From: Bacillota bacterium
GTDB taxonomy: Bacteria; Bacillota; Desulfotomaculia; Desulfotomaculales; Desulfohalotomaculaceae
Assembly (NCBI GenBank): GCA_009711615.1
Contig: VENI01000008.1
Location: 92,412-156,411 of the forward strand
Direction: 5' to 3'
Length of the DNA stretch: 64,000 nt
Both the position numbers and the translations under genes were made by a program. The notes below the pieces were generated by a model. The model searched no databases. It saw only the letters and a list, made by a program, of their open reading frames with translations, and was not told the origin of the DNA. Shown one piece after another: positions 52,960 to 61,839 of this stretch (position 1 is the first letter of the stretch; the number at the start of each line of letters is the position of its first letter).

Positions 52960-52983
52960 AAAATGCACCTCCATCTTAGCAAG

Positions 52984-53224
52984 TGTTCGAAAAGGAGCAC
53001 GATAGACACGAGAAGTTCAAGGCGGCGAAGGCTTTGAGGAGCGGAGCGTATATGTAATACGTGAGCACCGCAAAAGCCGAGCCAACGCAGCTAAAAAGAC
53101 GCGCTATAATCAGTTCCCTTAGCGCGCGTCTTTTTGTACTTTGCTTCATAGCCTTTGCCATAAATATGGCAAAGACTTAATCAAAGTAAAATTCGAAGTG
53201 GATCTCGCGCGGACTTTTCGAACA
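52984..53224. mobile_element. MITE-like repeat, 241 bp
   Basis: Bounded by perfect 11-bp inverted termini TGTTCGAAAAG/CTTTTCGAACA. Inside is the hairpin AAAAAGACGCGC..GCGCGCGTCTTTTT (53093-53135), able to terminate transcription on either strand, and a G+C-richer block around GAGGAGCGGAGCGTATATG. It has no real gene. It sits between the PRTase/TRSP and StiP genes of an operon whose other genes are nearly contiguous, so it is an insertion. A target duplication was not clear. Confidence 0.6.
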
Positions 53225-53231
53225 TCCTCTT

Positions 53232-54560
53232 TTAGCAAAAAGTAACAAACACAATTTGCTTAATACCCAATTCCTTCAATCCAATAACCAGCGGTGCTAC
53301 TTGTTGTGGCTTTACTGCCTTTTCCCAAAAAACAAAAACCTCATCATACAAATTTGGGGCAATATTGTAAACAAAGTTAGTCACTCCCTGATTGTAAGGG
53401 TCTGCAAAATTTATGGCATGTTTCACCGCATAGTTTTCTCTATTCAATGGATGTACCGGGCTTCTAGTGGTAGTTTGCACAGATACCCCATGTCCCATTT
53501 TGTCTGCTACCAAAAAGGGAATATACATAAATTCCCCACTGCCCAGGCACAGGGTTTTTTTACCCTCCCGCATTTTTGACAATGTATTGCCTAATAGCGT
53601 AGCTTCTTTCTCTAATACAGTATTCTCTTCTGCAGAGATACCAAAGCGCCCAGTGTATTTAAGATAACTAGCGTTGTCAACTTTCACCGTTTGCATCATA
53701 GCACCGCAAAACATCTCCACCGGCGGCATATCCCCAGCTAACAAAGCAGGATTTTCCTTTATCACAGGCGAAGTGCCGTTGGCACTAAACACCCCTGAAA
53801 CCAGCGACAGAACACTGATTCTCACTCCTAACTCTACCGCTGTTTGTTGGTACCTCTTTCTGGATTCTTCAGAACGCCAGTCCAAAATAGATAAGATGAT
53901 ATAATGCTTTTGTGGGTATTTTTTCTGGATTGAACGTATGATATTTAAGCACAGGTTGCCAGTGGTAACTTCATCATCTACCAACACCAGAGAATCATTA
54001 TCTTCAAGTATCTGTGGACTACTGATAAGTAGTTTCTGATCTGGGGCATGACAGTGATCTTCAGTAAAATAGATGGTATCATAATCGCCAGTTAGCGGTT
54101 CTCTAGTGGTGTGTAAAAAGTTTACGTCACCCGTAAAACTGTCAAAAACCCCATGTCCCAAACCAGTTGCCGTTTCCGCAAAACCAACAAACAATGCTTT
54201 ACTAGGTAGGTTATATGGCAACACTTCTAGCTCACAATTTTCCCCGCTACTTATACTTGCGACTATATCATTAATTATCTCTCTGTTCACCGGTAGCCCT
54301 AATAGCTCTGCAAAGCGAGAAGCCAACAGGTACCCAGTTAACTGCGGTGTTTTAGGTTTAACAGGAATATGCTTACCAATAAGTTTGCTGACAAATAAGT
54401 AACTGCGCTTAGGGTTATTTCTGGCAGCCATGCCAAACAAACTGTCAATGGGTAGATGATAAGGGTTAGCTGTAAGTTCTACATCAACAGTTAAATTATC
54501 TAATATACTATAACTCTTCTTCTCTAGCACAGATAATGCTTGTATAGTCATGGTTTTCAT
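53232..54560 (-). CDS. Phosphoribosyltransferase-TRSP fusion
   Basis: Protein of 442 aa. The N-terminal half has the PRPP-binding loop SLVLVDDEVTTGNLCLNIIRS (near residue 190) preceded by KALFVGFAETATGLG. The C-terminal part (about 300-442) corresponds to the TRSP domain found fused to such PRTases in Ter loci (REGKKTLCLGSGEFMYIPFLVADKMG, QTTTRSP). ATG at 54560 with GGAGTGA upstream, so it overlaps the preceding gene by 53 bases. Together with the citrate-lyase-like, HAD and StiP proteins it forms the predicted Ter-linked biosynthetic module. Confidence 0.85.
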   Translation of the reverse strand: MKTMTIQALSVLEKKSYSILDNLTVDVELTANPYHLPIDSLFGMAARNNPKRSYLFVSKLIGKHIPVKPKTPQLTGYLLASRFAELLGLPVNREIINDIVASISSGENCELEVLPYNLPSKALFVGFAETATGLGHGVFDSFTGDVNFLHTTREPLTGDYDTIYFTEDHCHAPDQKLLISSPQILEDNDSLVLVDDEVTTGNLCLNIIRSIQKKYPQKHYIILSILDWRSEESRKRYQQTAVELGVRISVLSLVSGVFSANGTSPVIKENPALLAGDMPPVEMFCGAMMQTVKVDNASYLKYTGRFGISAEENTVLEKEATLLGNTLSKMREGKKTLCLGSGEFMYIPFLVADKMGHGVSVQTTTRSPVHPLNRENYAVKHAINFADPYNQGVTNFVYNIAPNLYDEVFVFWEKAVKPQQVAPLVIGLKELGIKQIVFVTFC

Positions 54561-55686
54561 TAATCACTCCATAAATACGTGCTAAGGTAATAATTTTATT
54601 GGCCCAATTGGTATGGGGTTTAGCTTCATTCATTTTATTTTGATAAGCACTTTTAGCTACTCCACCGTTATTATTCTCCAAAATGTGCACAGCATCCAGA
54701 TACTCCTCCATTGTCACAGCATACAAAGCCTGTACCGGTGCCAGATGGCTTGGGTGGATGATGGTTTTACCCACCAGACCGTTTGCTTTGTCTAGCATCA
54801 CTTCTCTAATTAATCCATCTAAATGTTGAGAAATTAGTTGTTTTCTAAAATCTAAACCAGAATCACCATACCGTTCCTGGAAAGGGCTACGTCTTAATTG
54901 GGGCTTTAACACCCTTGTTCCTGCACCAAAATACTCCCACACCGGGCCGGAAATCACGTAACCATCATTTGGTTTACCAAATACGTTTATGATATCAGAG
55001 ATGCAGTCACGAATGACCGCGATGTCGTAAATGGTAAATTCGTAGCTTCTTCTAATGCCAAACAAACCGGACAGATCAGTGGCACCAATGCGTACATTTA
55101 AAACCAAGTGCTGATATTGATCCAACACTTCTTTAATCTTTAACATTTGATCTACCCTAGTTTTTAAATCTATCACTCTGGGACTTTCTAATATTGGCAT
55201 ACCGTAAAGGGGTTTAGGCAAATTTTGGTTTATCAAGGTTAGTTCTTCAAAATACTGCCTACCTGTTTCTGCCTCAAACTTTGGTAAAACAAATCCGGTT
55301 AACACAGACAATAATGAGCCAAAATTTTTAGCTAAACGTTTTAGTTGGTTAACATTTCTCACCCGGATAAAGATAAATGGGAGAGATCTCCCATTATCTT
55401 GTTGCTTTAACAGATGGGCAAGCTGTGTTTGCAGGTTTTTTTCTGCCTTTTCTACAGCATTGTCTCCCACTGCGTCTTCCAGACATAAAACCGTTGTCAC
55501 TAACCCCAGCATCGGATCTGTTACCAACTTGTCAGCAACCTTTGGTGAATCGGCAGGCATGTATAGTGCTGCCCCCAAAGCATAAGCTATTGTCTTTTTA
55601 TCGATATCCGTTGTCAGTTTCTTGGGAGGCACCGCAAATATTTCTTGCCTTTCTTCTTCAGTTAGGTAGTTAAAATATTGCATCAC
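54508..55686 (-). CDS. HpcH/HpaI citrate-lyase-like protein (Ter operon)
   Basis: TIM-barrel protein of 392 aa related to CitE/HpcH aldolases. Visible family segments are TVLCLEDAVGDNAVEKAE (acidic metal-site loop), FIFIRVRN, PKFEAETG and LNVRIGATDLSGLFG. A long C-terminal extension follows the barrel. It is a constant partner of TerC/TerD and TRSP-PRTase genes. Start GTG at 55686 or ATG at 55683, immediately after the terC stop. Reaction unknown. Confidence 0.83.
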   Translation of the reverse strand: MMQYFNYLTEEERQEIFAVPPKKLTTDIDKKTIAYALGAALYMPADSPKVADKLVTDPMLGLVTTVLCLEDAVGDNAVEKAEKNLQTQLAHLLKQQDNGRSLPFIFIRVRNVNQLKRLAKNFGSLLSVLTGFVLPKFEAETGRQYFEELTLINQNLPKPLYGMPILESPRVIDLKTRVDQMLKIKEVLDQYQHLVLNVRIGATDLSGLFGIRRSYEFTIYDIAVIRDCISDIINVFGKPNDGYVISGPVWEYFGAGTRVLKPQLRRSPFQERYGDSGLDFRKQLISQHLDGLIREVMLDKANGLVGKTIIHPSHLAPVQALYAVTMEEYLDAVHILENNNGGVAKSAYQNKMNEAKPHTNWANKIITLARIYGVINENHDYTSIICAREEEL

Positions 55687-56418
55687 TTAGTCCTGTCCTT
55701 TAGAATCTTTAGGTGTTCTCATATATTGCAGCAAGAAACCTCCACAAAAAATACTCGCCATAATAGCCAGTGTTATTACCTCTTCAATGTGAAAACCAAA
55801 AGCTGATCCCATCATTTTAGCACCGATAAAGGCAATTAATACATATGCTGTGGCTTCAATACCGGGGTATTTCTCCAGTAATTCAATAAATACTTGGGCC
55901 ACTAAACGCATCATTAAAATACCCAGCAAACCACCAAGAAATAGCACCCAAATTTGTTCACTAACACCAAAGGCTGCTAAAACACTATCTATACTAAAGG
56001 CTATATCAATCATTTCCACAGTGGCTACTGTCTTCCAAAAACCTGCGTGTATTGTTTTTACTTCTCCATCATCGTCCCCGCCTCTAGTGAAGAATTTAAA
56101 GGCCATCCACAGTAGGTAAAGGGCACCGAGGATCTTTACAAACATAAATTTAACTAAATACACGCCAAAACCAATGGCAATAAACCGGAAGAAGTATGCT
56201 CCCCAAATACCATAAAGTAAAGCTCTTCTTCTTTGTTTTGGTGGCAAGTGTTTTACAGCCACTGCTAGAACTAAAGCATTATCTGCACTTAATATACCTT
56301 CTAAAAGAACCAGTGATAAAATGATACCCCAGCTGGCTGGGTTACTAAGAACGGCAGATAGTGCTTCCCAGGAAAAAAATTGTGCATAAGTTTGTGCTAT
56401 CCCGGATAAAAAGTCCAT
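55687..56418 (-). CDS. terC: TerC-family integral membrane protein
   Basis: TerC protein of 243 aa with about seven helices. The conserved acidic membrane motifs are visible as LEGILSADNALVLAVAV and MIDIAFSIDSVLAAFGVS. TerC proteins are thought to move or chelate metal ions, notably manganese or calcium, and to form a membrane complex with TerD-type proteins. Follows three terD genes; ATG start after GGGGGAT. Confidence 0.93.
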   Translation of the reverse strand: MDFLSGIAQTYAQFFSWEALSAVLSNPASWGIILSLVLLEGILSADNALVLAVAVKHLPPKQRRRALLYGIWGAYFFRFIAIGFGVYLVKFMFVKILGALYLLWMAFKFFTRGGDDDGEVKTIHAGFWKTVATVEMIDIAFSIDSVLAAFGVSEQIWVLFLGGLLGILMMRLVAQVFIELLEKYPGIEATAYVLIAFIGAKMMGSAFGFHIEEVITLAIMASIFCGGFLLQYMRTPKDSKGQD

Positions 56419-56480
56419 TTATAATCCCCCAATTTCTAAAGGGGCGCTTTACTTTTAAAGCACCCCTTACAAGTTAATAA

Positions 56481-57062
56481 TTAGCCAACATTTATACCGT
56501 AACTTCTGCAGAGGGAATCTAAACCACCCTCATAGCCTGCACCTACCGCACTGAATTTCCATTCTCCATTATGGCGGTACAGTTCAGCCACTACCAGTGC
56601 CGTTTCTATTGAATAGTCTTCGGATAGATCGTAGCGAATTAATTCTTCTTTGTTGCCAGCATTCACTATCCGGGCAAAGGCATTGGAAACCTGACCAAAG
56701 TTCTGGTTTCTTGCTGCTGCATCGTGAATTGTAATGGTGAATGCAATTTTCTCTACTTCAGCAGGAACTTTGCTTAAATCAATATTGATTACTTCATCGT
56801 CACCTTCACCCTCACCAGTGAGGTTATCTCCGCTATGAACAATTGCCCCACTGGCATCCTTCAGGTTGTTGTAAAATATAATAGCGTTGTCACTAACTAC
56901 TTTTCCTTCCTTATTTAAAAGAAAAGCCGCTGTATCCAAGTCGAAGTCTTGTCCACCATCATACTGGTTTACGTCCCAACCAAGACCAACAAAAATATTG
57001 GTTAACCCAGGGTTTGATTTAGTTAAATCAACCTTTTGACCTTTTGCAAGTGATATAGCCAT
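56481..57062 (-). CDS. terD: TerD-family protein 3
   Basis: Calcium-binding TerD-domain protein of 193 aa. It has the conserved start [20 protein letters not shown], the acidic calcium sites [12 protein letters not shown] and [19 protein letters not shown], and the family end [26 protein letters not shown] ribosome region before ATG. Third gene of the operon; very similar to the copy at 57722. Confidence 0.93.
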   Translation of the reverse strand: MAISLAKGQKVDLTKSNPGLTNIFVGLGWDVNQYDGGQDFDLDTAAFLLNKEGKVVSDNAIIFYNNLKDASGAIVHSGDNLTGEGEGDDEVINIDLSKVPAEVEKIAFTITIHDAAARNQNFGQVSNAFARIVNAGNKEELIRYDLSEDYSIETALVVAELYRHNGEWKFSAVGAGYEGGLDSLCRSYGINVG

Positions 57063-57087
57063 ATAACATTACCTCCAAAATATATTT

Positions 57088-57702
57088 TTATACAAAACGC
57101 TTGCTTAATGTTCCAAGGGAAGTATCTGTGGTTCCTTCACCCACGGCAGCAAATTTCCATTCACCGTTGTGACGATAAACCTCACTAACAATTAAGGAAG
57201 TTTTGCCAGCATAGTTATCAGTTAAGTTAAATTTCAGCAATTCTTGATTATTAGCCTCATTAAGTATTCTAATAAAAGCATTCTTAATCATGCCAAAGTC
57301 TTGTTTCCGCTTAGCGCAATCATAAATGTTTACAACAAACACCATGTAGTTGATATCTGCAGGCACTTTGTTCAATTCAATATGAATCTGTTCATCGTCA
57401 CCATCACCTTGGCCAGTGAGGTTATCACCCATATGGCGTACACTACCACATTTGCTTTTAAGATTGCCAAAATAAATTAGGTTTTCTTTTTTAGTTAGTT
57501 TTTTGTTTTGGTCAAGTAAGAAAACAGAGGCATCACAGTCGATGTTGGCGCCACCGCCACCACCAAGTATACCCTTCAGAAAACCGCCACCACTTTTTCC
57601 GTTTTCTACCGGATCCCAACCCAAGCCTACCATTAGCTTTGCCAAACCAGGGTTACCTTTAGTCAAGTCAACTTTTTGTCCCTTTTGTAAATTAATAGCC
57701 AA
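57088..57702 (-). CDS. terD: TerD-family protein 2 with glycine-rich insert
   Basis: TerD-domain protein of 204 aa, the most divergent of the three. A Gly-rich insert (SGGGFLKGILGGGGGAN, near residue 37) interrupts the first calcium region; it continues CDASVFLLDQ and GDNLTGQGDGDDEQIHIEL. TTG start with AGGAGG upstream. The insert may form a flexible or membrane-contacting loop. Confidence 0.92.
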   Translation of the reverse strand: MAINLQKGQKVDLTKGNPGLAKLMVGLGWDPVENGKSGGGFLKGILGGGGGANIDCDASVFLLDQNKKLTKKENLIYFGNLKSKCGSVRHMGDNLTGQGDGDDEQIHIELNKVPADINYMVFVVNIYDCAKRKQDFGMIKNAFIRILNEANNQELLKFNLTDNYAGKTSLIVSEVYRHNGEWKFAAVGEGTTDTSLGTLSKRFV

Positions 57703-57721
57703 GTAATTATCCTCCTATTTT

Positions 57722-58297
57722 TTATACATTTAATCCATACAAACGGCACAAGCCAGCCAAACCGTCCTGAAAACCGCTTCCTACTGCAGCAAATTTCCAC
57801 TCGCCATTGTGGCGGTACAGTTCACAAACCACCAGTGCTGTTTCTATACTATAGTCTTCGCTAAGGTCATAACGCAAGATTTCTTCGTTTGTATTGGCAT
57901 TAACTACCCGGGCAAAGGCGTTTTGCACTAATCCAAAGTTTTGATTGCGGGCTGCAGCCTCGTGAATGGTTACAGCGATAGCAACTTTTTCTATCCTATC
58001 TGGCACTTTACTAAAATCGATGATAACTTGCTCATCATCACCGTCGCCTTCACCGGTAAGGTTGTCCCCAGTATGTACAACACATTCTTCTTCTGCTTTT
58101 AGATTATTATAAAAAACAAAATCAGTTTCTCTAGAAACTTTCCCGTTGGCATCCAGAAGGAACGCGGAAGCATCTAAGTCAAAGTCGGTGCCATCAAACT
58201 GGTTTACATCCCAACCTAGTCCTACCATTGCTTTATTTAAACCAGCCCTACCCTTTGTCAAATCTACCTTTTGCCCTTTTTGCAGGTTGATTACCAA
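57722..58297 (-). CDS. terD: TerD-family protein 1
   Basis: TerD-domain protein of 191 aa with [24 protein letters not shown] and [19 protein letters not shown] calcium-binding segments, ending [18 protein letters not shown]. First gene of the leftward Ter operon, with a consensus promoter 50 bases upstream. TTG start with AGGAGG. Confidence 0.93.
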   Translation of the reverse strand: MVINLQKGQKVDLTKGRAGLNKAMVGLGWDVNQFDGTDFDLDASAFLLDANGKVSRETDFVFYNNLKAEEECVVHTGDNLTGEGDGDDEQVIIDFSKVPDRIEKVAIAVTIHEAAARNQNFGLVQNAFARVVNANTNEEILRYDLSEDYSIETALVVCELYRHNGEWKFAAVGSGFQDGLAGLCRLYGLNV

Positions 58298-58346
58298 AAT
58301 TTAACCTCCTTTAAAAGAATCTAACAAAACTCCAGATATATGTAGT

Positions 58347-58375
58347 ATTATACATGCCAAAGGACAAACTGACAA
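58347..58375 (-). promoter_or_regulatory. SigmaA promoter of the Ter operon
   Basis: On the minus strand TTGTCA, 17 bases, TATAAT. Start expected near 58340, leaving a leader of about 40 bases that includes AGGAGG. Confidence 0.8.
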
Positions 58376-58489
58376 TGGTTTTTAATAAAATCTTCACTTT
58401 CTTGTAGTTTTTCTATTCAAATTTTAAAAAGTGTTGTAAAATACAATGTATGCATATTGAATTGATAAAAAATACTACAGGTGATGACA

Positions 58490-58711
58490 ATGTTTTCTTA
58501 CGGACCGCTTCGGTATATATTGGCGAAGAAAAAAATTAAAAGAAAAGCTTTACAAGATGCGTTACATCTAAGTCCCACTACAATTGCTAAAATTAATAGA
58601 AACGAATTTCTCTCAATGGAAGTATTGGATAAAATCTGTACCTACTTGGATTGCAATATTGAGGATGTGGTAGTTCATATTAAACCGATAGATTTTCAGA
58701 AGAAAAGGTAG
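58490..58711 (+). CDS. Small XRE-family regulator
   Basis: Cro/CI-type helix-turn-helix protein of 73 aa: LRYILAKKKIKRKALQDAL is followed by the recognition segment LSPTTIAKINRNEFLSMEVLDKICTYLDCNIEDVV. Similar to short YozG-like regulators. ATG at 58490 with AGGTGATG upstream is preferred to GTG at 58481. It is divergent from the Ter operon with about 190 bases between, so it could regulate it. Confidence 0.85.
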   Translation: MFSYGPLRYILAKKKIKRKALQDALHLSPTTIAKINRNEFLSMEVLDKICTYLDCNIEDVVVHIKPIDFQKKR

Positions 58712-58735
58712 GCATAGTACACCTACCTTTTCTTG
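58703..58735 (+). terminator. Terminator of the XRE gene
   Basis: AAAAGGTAGG..CCTACCTTTT then CTTG; overlaps the stop codon. Confidence 0.85.
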
Positions 58736-58745
58736 TTGTAATATA

Positions 58746-58877
58746 TTATCTGAAGTCTTTGAACAGTTCTTCTTGGTTGTAAGTATGTCTTTTTTTAAGA
58801 ATCGAGTTTATCGTATCCCTAGAGGCAATGGCGATTATAAAAAGAATACCGGCAATGGAAAATATAATATACTCGAT
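58746..58877 (-). CDS. Small membrane protein, 43 aa, no canonical start
   Basis: Open frame IEYIIFSIAGILFIIAIASRD followed by a basic tail TINSILKKRHTYNQEELF and KDFR, then TAA. It reads as a good single-helix membrane microprotein. AGAGGGGG lies eight bases before the ATC codon at 58877, but no ATG, GTG or TTG is in frame after the preceding stop. Either ATC/ATT is used as start or the gene is decayed. Confidence 0.45.
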   Translation of the reverse strand: MEYIIFSIAGILFIIAIASRDTINSILKKRHTYNQEELFKDFR

Positions 58878-58987
58878 ACAAAACGCCCCCTCTCACGGGC
58901 CATAGGCATAATCTAAACTAGTACATAAGATTAATTGGGTTACAACGACATAGTATTCAATCGCTATATCGCTATAACCCTTTAAAA

Positions 58988-59317
58988 CTAATATCCGAGA
59001 TAAATTAAATAGATTATCTGCCCTGGCCAGATTACATTAGGGTTAACTATCTGGGGGTTCTGGGAAACAATTCTATTATAGTCTAAGTTAAACCGTCTTG
59101 AAATTTCATACAATGTGTCACCGGGTTGTATTACGTAAGGAATATAGCCTTCAGATGGGAGAGATGGTTGGTCATACCCAGGAATTTCAATGATCATGCC
59201 TTGATAGATTTGATTATTTGGTAATACTGGATTGGCTGCAAGTAAATCCTGCATCCTTACTCCAAAACGTGCTGCCAGTGTTTCTAGATTCTCATTTGGC
59301 TGTACAAGGTACTTCAA
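58988..59317 (-). CDS. Double-LysM protein
   Basis: Small protein of 109 aa made of two LysM domains: KYLVQPNENLETLAARFGVRMQDLLAANP and YVIQPGDTLYEISRRFNLDYNRIVSQNP. LysM binds N-acetylglucosamine polymers such as peptidoglycan or spore cortex. No signal peptide, as in several spore-associated LysM proteins. TTG at 59317 with GGAGGTGA upstream is preferred to the outer start at 59332. Confidence 0.9.
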   Translation of the reverse strand: MKYLVQPNENLETLAARFGVRMQDLLAANPVLPNNQIYQGMIIEIPGYDQPSLPSEGYIPYVIQPGDTLYEISRRFNLDYNRIVSQNPQIVNPNVIWPGQIIYLIYLGY

Positions 59318-59470
59318 AAAAATCACCTCCAATAAATATCATGTTAACATCATATTCCTGTGTTTAGTCGGATGTGATTAATGTTAATATTTACCGATAT
59401 AACTTGTCCCATATTTTAGTTTATAATTATGATGTATGGTTAGACAAGCTTATAATAAGGGTGAATGTAT

Positions 59471-60319
59471 TTGAACTTACAACAAGGGCTGAAGGCATTA
59501 ATCGTAGTTTTGCTGATCTTTCTTTGCACAGGCATATACCTAGGGTTAAATTCTCATAGCAGTGAAGGCGGAGAGAACAATGCACCTCCTGACAGATTTG
59601 AAGAGAAAAAGGAATTAAGTCATAAAGAAAAACAAGTCAATCAACCAGCTAATGAGGAAAATAATGAGATTACTATTGATAAGGATTTAAACAGTTACGT
59701 ATTAGAGCTATTGGAAACATACGAGAACACGCCATACCTTCTAAATAATGATTATGACAATTATAATGGTGTAACCACCACGCTTACATATAAAAATAAA
59801 GTGCTGGCTAAAGCTCACCCTAGTGGTAATAAAGCTTCTCATTGTGTTGGGTTGACCTTTGAGGTGTTTTTTAAAGCCCTGCAGCAGAGAAATAAAGATC
59901 TTGGATTAGAGTTGAATGATTTCAATGGTATGACTTGGGAGCAGTTGTATGACTTCTTACTGACCTGGTATGTGGCCAGCGGTGATAAAACAACAAACAA
60001 TATAGAAATTGCTGTTGAAAAGTATGGTATTGGTAAAAGCATTGATAAATTCTCAGAAGCCAAACCCGGGGATTTTATAGACTTTAGCAGGGAAAATAAC
60101 ACTGGCCATACTGCTGTATTTATTAATTGGATTAGAAAAAACGATAACATTATTGGATTCAGGTATTGGTCAACCCAGCAATCAACTAACGGAATTAGTT
60201 ATAATGAAGAATATTTTAATGTGCTTGATGAAGATTCTAATAAGTATGGTAATGTTATGATTAATCATGTATATTTAGCTAGAATCTCCCCCATTAATGA
60301 ATACCAAAAATTGAACTAA
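59471..60319 (+). CDS. Secreted papain-fold (NlpC/P60-like) protein
   Basis: Protein of about 282 aa with an N-terminal membrane anchor/signal (LKALIVVLLIFLCTGIYLGLN), a charged linker, and a C-terminal domain with a likely catalytic Cys in ASHCVGLTFEVF (near residue 125) and His in NNTGHTAVFINW (near 210). Cysteine-histidine arrangement and GDFIDF suggest a NlpC/P60-type peptidoglycan or peptide hydrolase, though the match is distant. Start TTG at 59471, placed well after AAGGGTG; ATG at 59465 is an alternative. Single gene with terminator. Confidence 0.7.
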   Translation: MNLQQGLKALIVVLLIFLCTGIYLGLNSHSSEGGENNAPPDRFEEKKELSHKEKQVNQPANEENNEITIDKDLNSYVLELLETYENTPYLLNNDYDNYNGVTTTLTYKNKVLAKAHPSGNKASHCVGLTFEVFFKALQQRNKDLGLELNDFNGMTWEQLYDFLLTWYVASGDKTTNNIEIAVEKYGIGKSIDKFSEAKPGDFIDFSRENNTGHTAVFINWIRKNDNIIGFRYWSTQQSTNGISYNEEYFNVLDEDSNKYGNVMINHVYLARISPINEYQKLN

Positions 60320-60329
60320 GTAGTATCTA

Positions 60330-60357
60330 AAAGCCGGGCATTATAATGCCCGGCTTT
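60330..60357 (+). terminator. Terminator of the papain-fold gene
   Basis: AAAGCCGGGCATT..AATGCCCGGCTTT then CTTTTT. Confidence 0.9.
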
Positions 60358-60469
60358 CTTTTTAAAAAAATCTGTTGATGTCAACTTTTAAGATATGTTG
60401 TTATAGCTCTTAGCATTTTTTGTTATAATCTGTTATAATAATGAAATATTTTTAAGGAGGAATTGTTAT

Positions 60470-61018
60470 ATGAGTCCGTCACCACCAAAAGAATATGTAA
60501 TTAAAATTGGTATTGGTTCTTCAGAAATAAATGGAGAAGATTATGCAGTATTAATGTTAGATCATATTGACTTAGATAGTTTATTAAGAACTGCAGCCAT
60601 TATGGAATTAGTAAAACCCACACTCTCCCCACTCAAGGAAAACCACCCCAGGTTTTTTGGTGAAGACACCGAAGTGATGGGCGTTGACAGTGAATTTGAC
60701 GTTAGTGTAAAAAAAATAAAGAAATTAGTAAATATCAGTATGGAAAGCCGCTCTACATTGGGAGAATTGTCAGATCAGCTTGATGAAAAAGAATTTGAAA
60801 ATGCAAAAACAAAACTTCCTTCAGCTATATTTGAGTTCAAACATAAAAAGTTTTTTGAACAAAGGGCAACAATGGCATATACCAGTGTCTATAAAGATTC
60901 TTATCGCAATTTCATTAATAATTATAAAGATAAAGGTTTTTTCATTATTGTATTAGGTAATGAAGGTAATGCAATGCCCGGAGTACAGTTAGTAAAGGAA
61001 GATCTACAGTTAGAATAA
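60470..61018 (+). CDS. Uncharacterised protein, 182 aa
   Basis: Soluble protein with no family I recognise. It begins MSPSPPKEYVIKIGIGSSEI, has an alternating helix/strand look, and its second half is rich in Lys/Phe (FEFKHKKFFEQRA, FINNYKDKGFFIIVLGNEG). AAGGAGG lies eight bases before the ATG. Own terminator. No operon partners, so no context clue. Confidence 0.65.
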   Translation: MSPSPPKEYVIKIGIGSSEINGEDYAVLMLDHIDLDSLLRTAAIMELVKPTLSPLKENHPRFFGEDTEVMGVDSEFDVSVKKIKKLVNISMESRSTLGELSDQLDEKEFENAKTKLPSAIFEFKHKKFFEQRATMAYTSVYKDSYRNFINNYKDKGFFIIVLGNEGNAMPGVQLVKEDLQLE

Positions 61019-61027
61019 TTGAAAAAC

Positions 61028-61055
61028 AAACCCCCTGGTTATGTACAGGGGGTTT
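61028..61055. terminator. Convergent terminator
   Basis: AAACCCCCTG..CAGGGGGTTT between the 182-aa protein gene and the SleB-like gene, close to both stops. Confidence 0.85.
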
Positions 61056-61743
61056 AATGGTAAAAATCATGTTTGCCTATAGTGGTCATATAATTTCTGT
61101 TTGCAGGAATCCAAAAGTTTTCAGATTTTTTAGGATTCAAAAAATATAAAGCAGAACCAACTGGTTGATATCCATCAAGAACATCTTTTGCTGCTTTAAT
61201 ACTTTCACTACTTGGGCTGTTATGAATTCTTCCATCTAATACTGGAGAGAACTGCGTGTAACCATCTTGAACATCGAATATTACTCCATAAATAGTATTA
61301 GGGAATTTTGACACTTTAACACGATTCAAAATAACATTACCCACAGCTGCTTTACCCAGATAGGGTTCAGCTTCAGCCTCCGCATGTATTATACGTGCCA
61401 ACCAGTAAACCTCATCTGACAGGCGGCTTGTCCCTCGGTTGGTGGTATCATTTGAAGCTCTTCTTTCAGTTTCTTTATTGTTCTGTACTGTTGTAACTTC
61501 CTCTGTTGTTTTTTCTTTACCGTCTTCCTTTTTATCTTCTTTTTTATTCTCCTGAGCACCAACTACTTCAGGGACCTTTAAATTGTTTTCATAGGTAGTA
61601 ATTTTTTCAGGCTTGTCTTCCGTCTTGGCAGTATGGTTTTCATTTGCCACTATTGATTGGTTATGATAACTGCCAGCAGCAAGAGCTGTAAAGGAAAATG
61701 CTATTATGGTCAGCAATAATGCCACTTTAACACTTTTCTTCAT
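61054..61743 (-). CDS. SleB-like spore cortex/cell-wall hydrolase
   Basis: Exported protein of 229 aa: signal peptide (KVALLLTIIAFSFTALAAGS), a charged Lys/Glu/Thr-rich linker (to about 110), then a Hydrolase_2 (SleB catalytic) domain with LARIIHAEAEAEPYLGKAAVGNVILNRV and the catalytic glutamate region HAEAE. Acts on peptidoglycan muramic-lactam or glycan links; supports an endospore-former. It lacks the N-terminal peptidoglycan-binding domain of true SleB, so it may be a CwlJ-type or vegetative enzyme. Confidence 0.87.
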   Translation of the reverse strand: MKKSVKVALLLTIIAFSFTALAAGSYHNQSIVANENHTAKTEDKPEKITTYENNLKVPEVVGAQENKKEDKKEDGKEKTTEEVTTVQNNKETERRASNDTTNRGTSRLSDEVYWLARIIHAEAEAEPYLGKAAVGNVILNRVKVSKFPNTIYGVIFDVQDGYTQFSPVLDGRIHNSPSSESIKAAKDVLDGYQPVGSALYFLNPKKSENFWIPANRNYMTTIGKHDFYH

Positions 61744-61839
61744 AATTCATCCCCTTCTAATTAAACTTGAATAGGTACTAACTGACTATATAATTATAAA
61801 TCATATTTAGTACCAGTGTTAGGTGTAAATGAAGGAATA

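Noticed and set aside
52976..53161. 61-aa leftward open frame ending AVLTYYIYAPLLKAFAALNF..
   Set aside because: It lies inside the 241-bp inverted-repeat element and has no ribosome site; it looks like a by-product of the repeat sequence.
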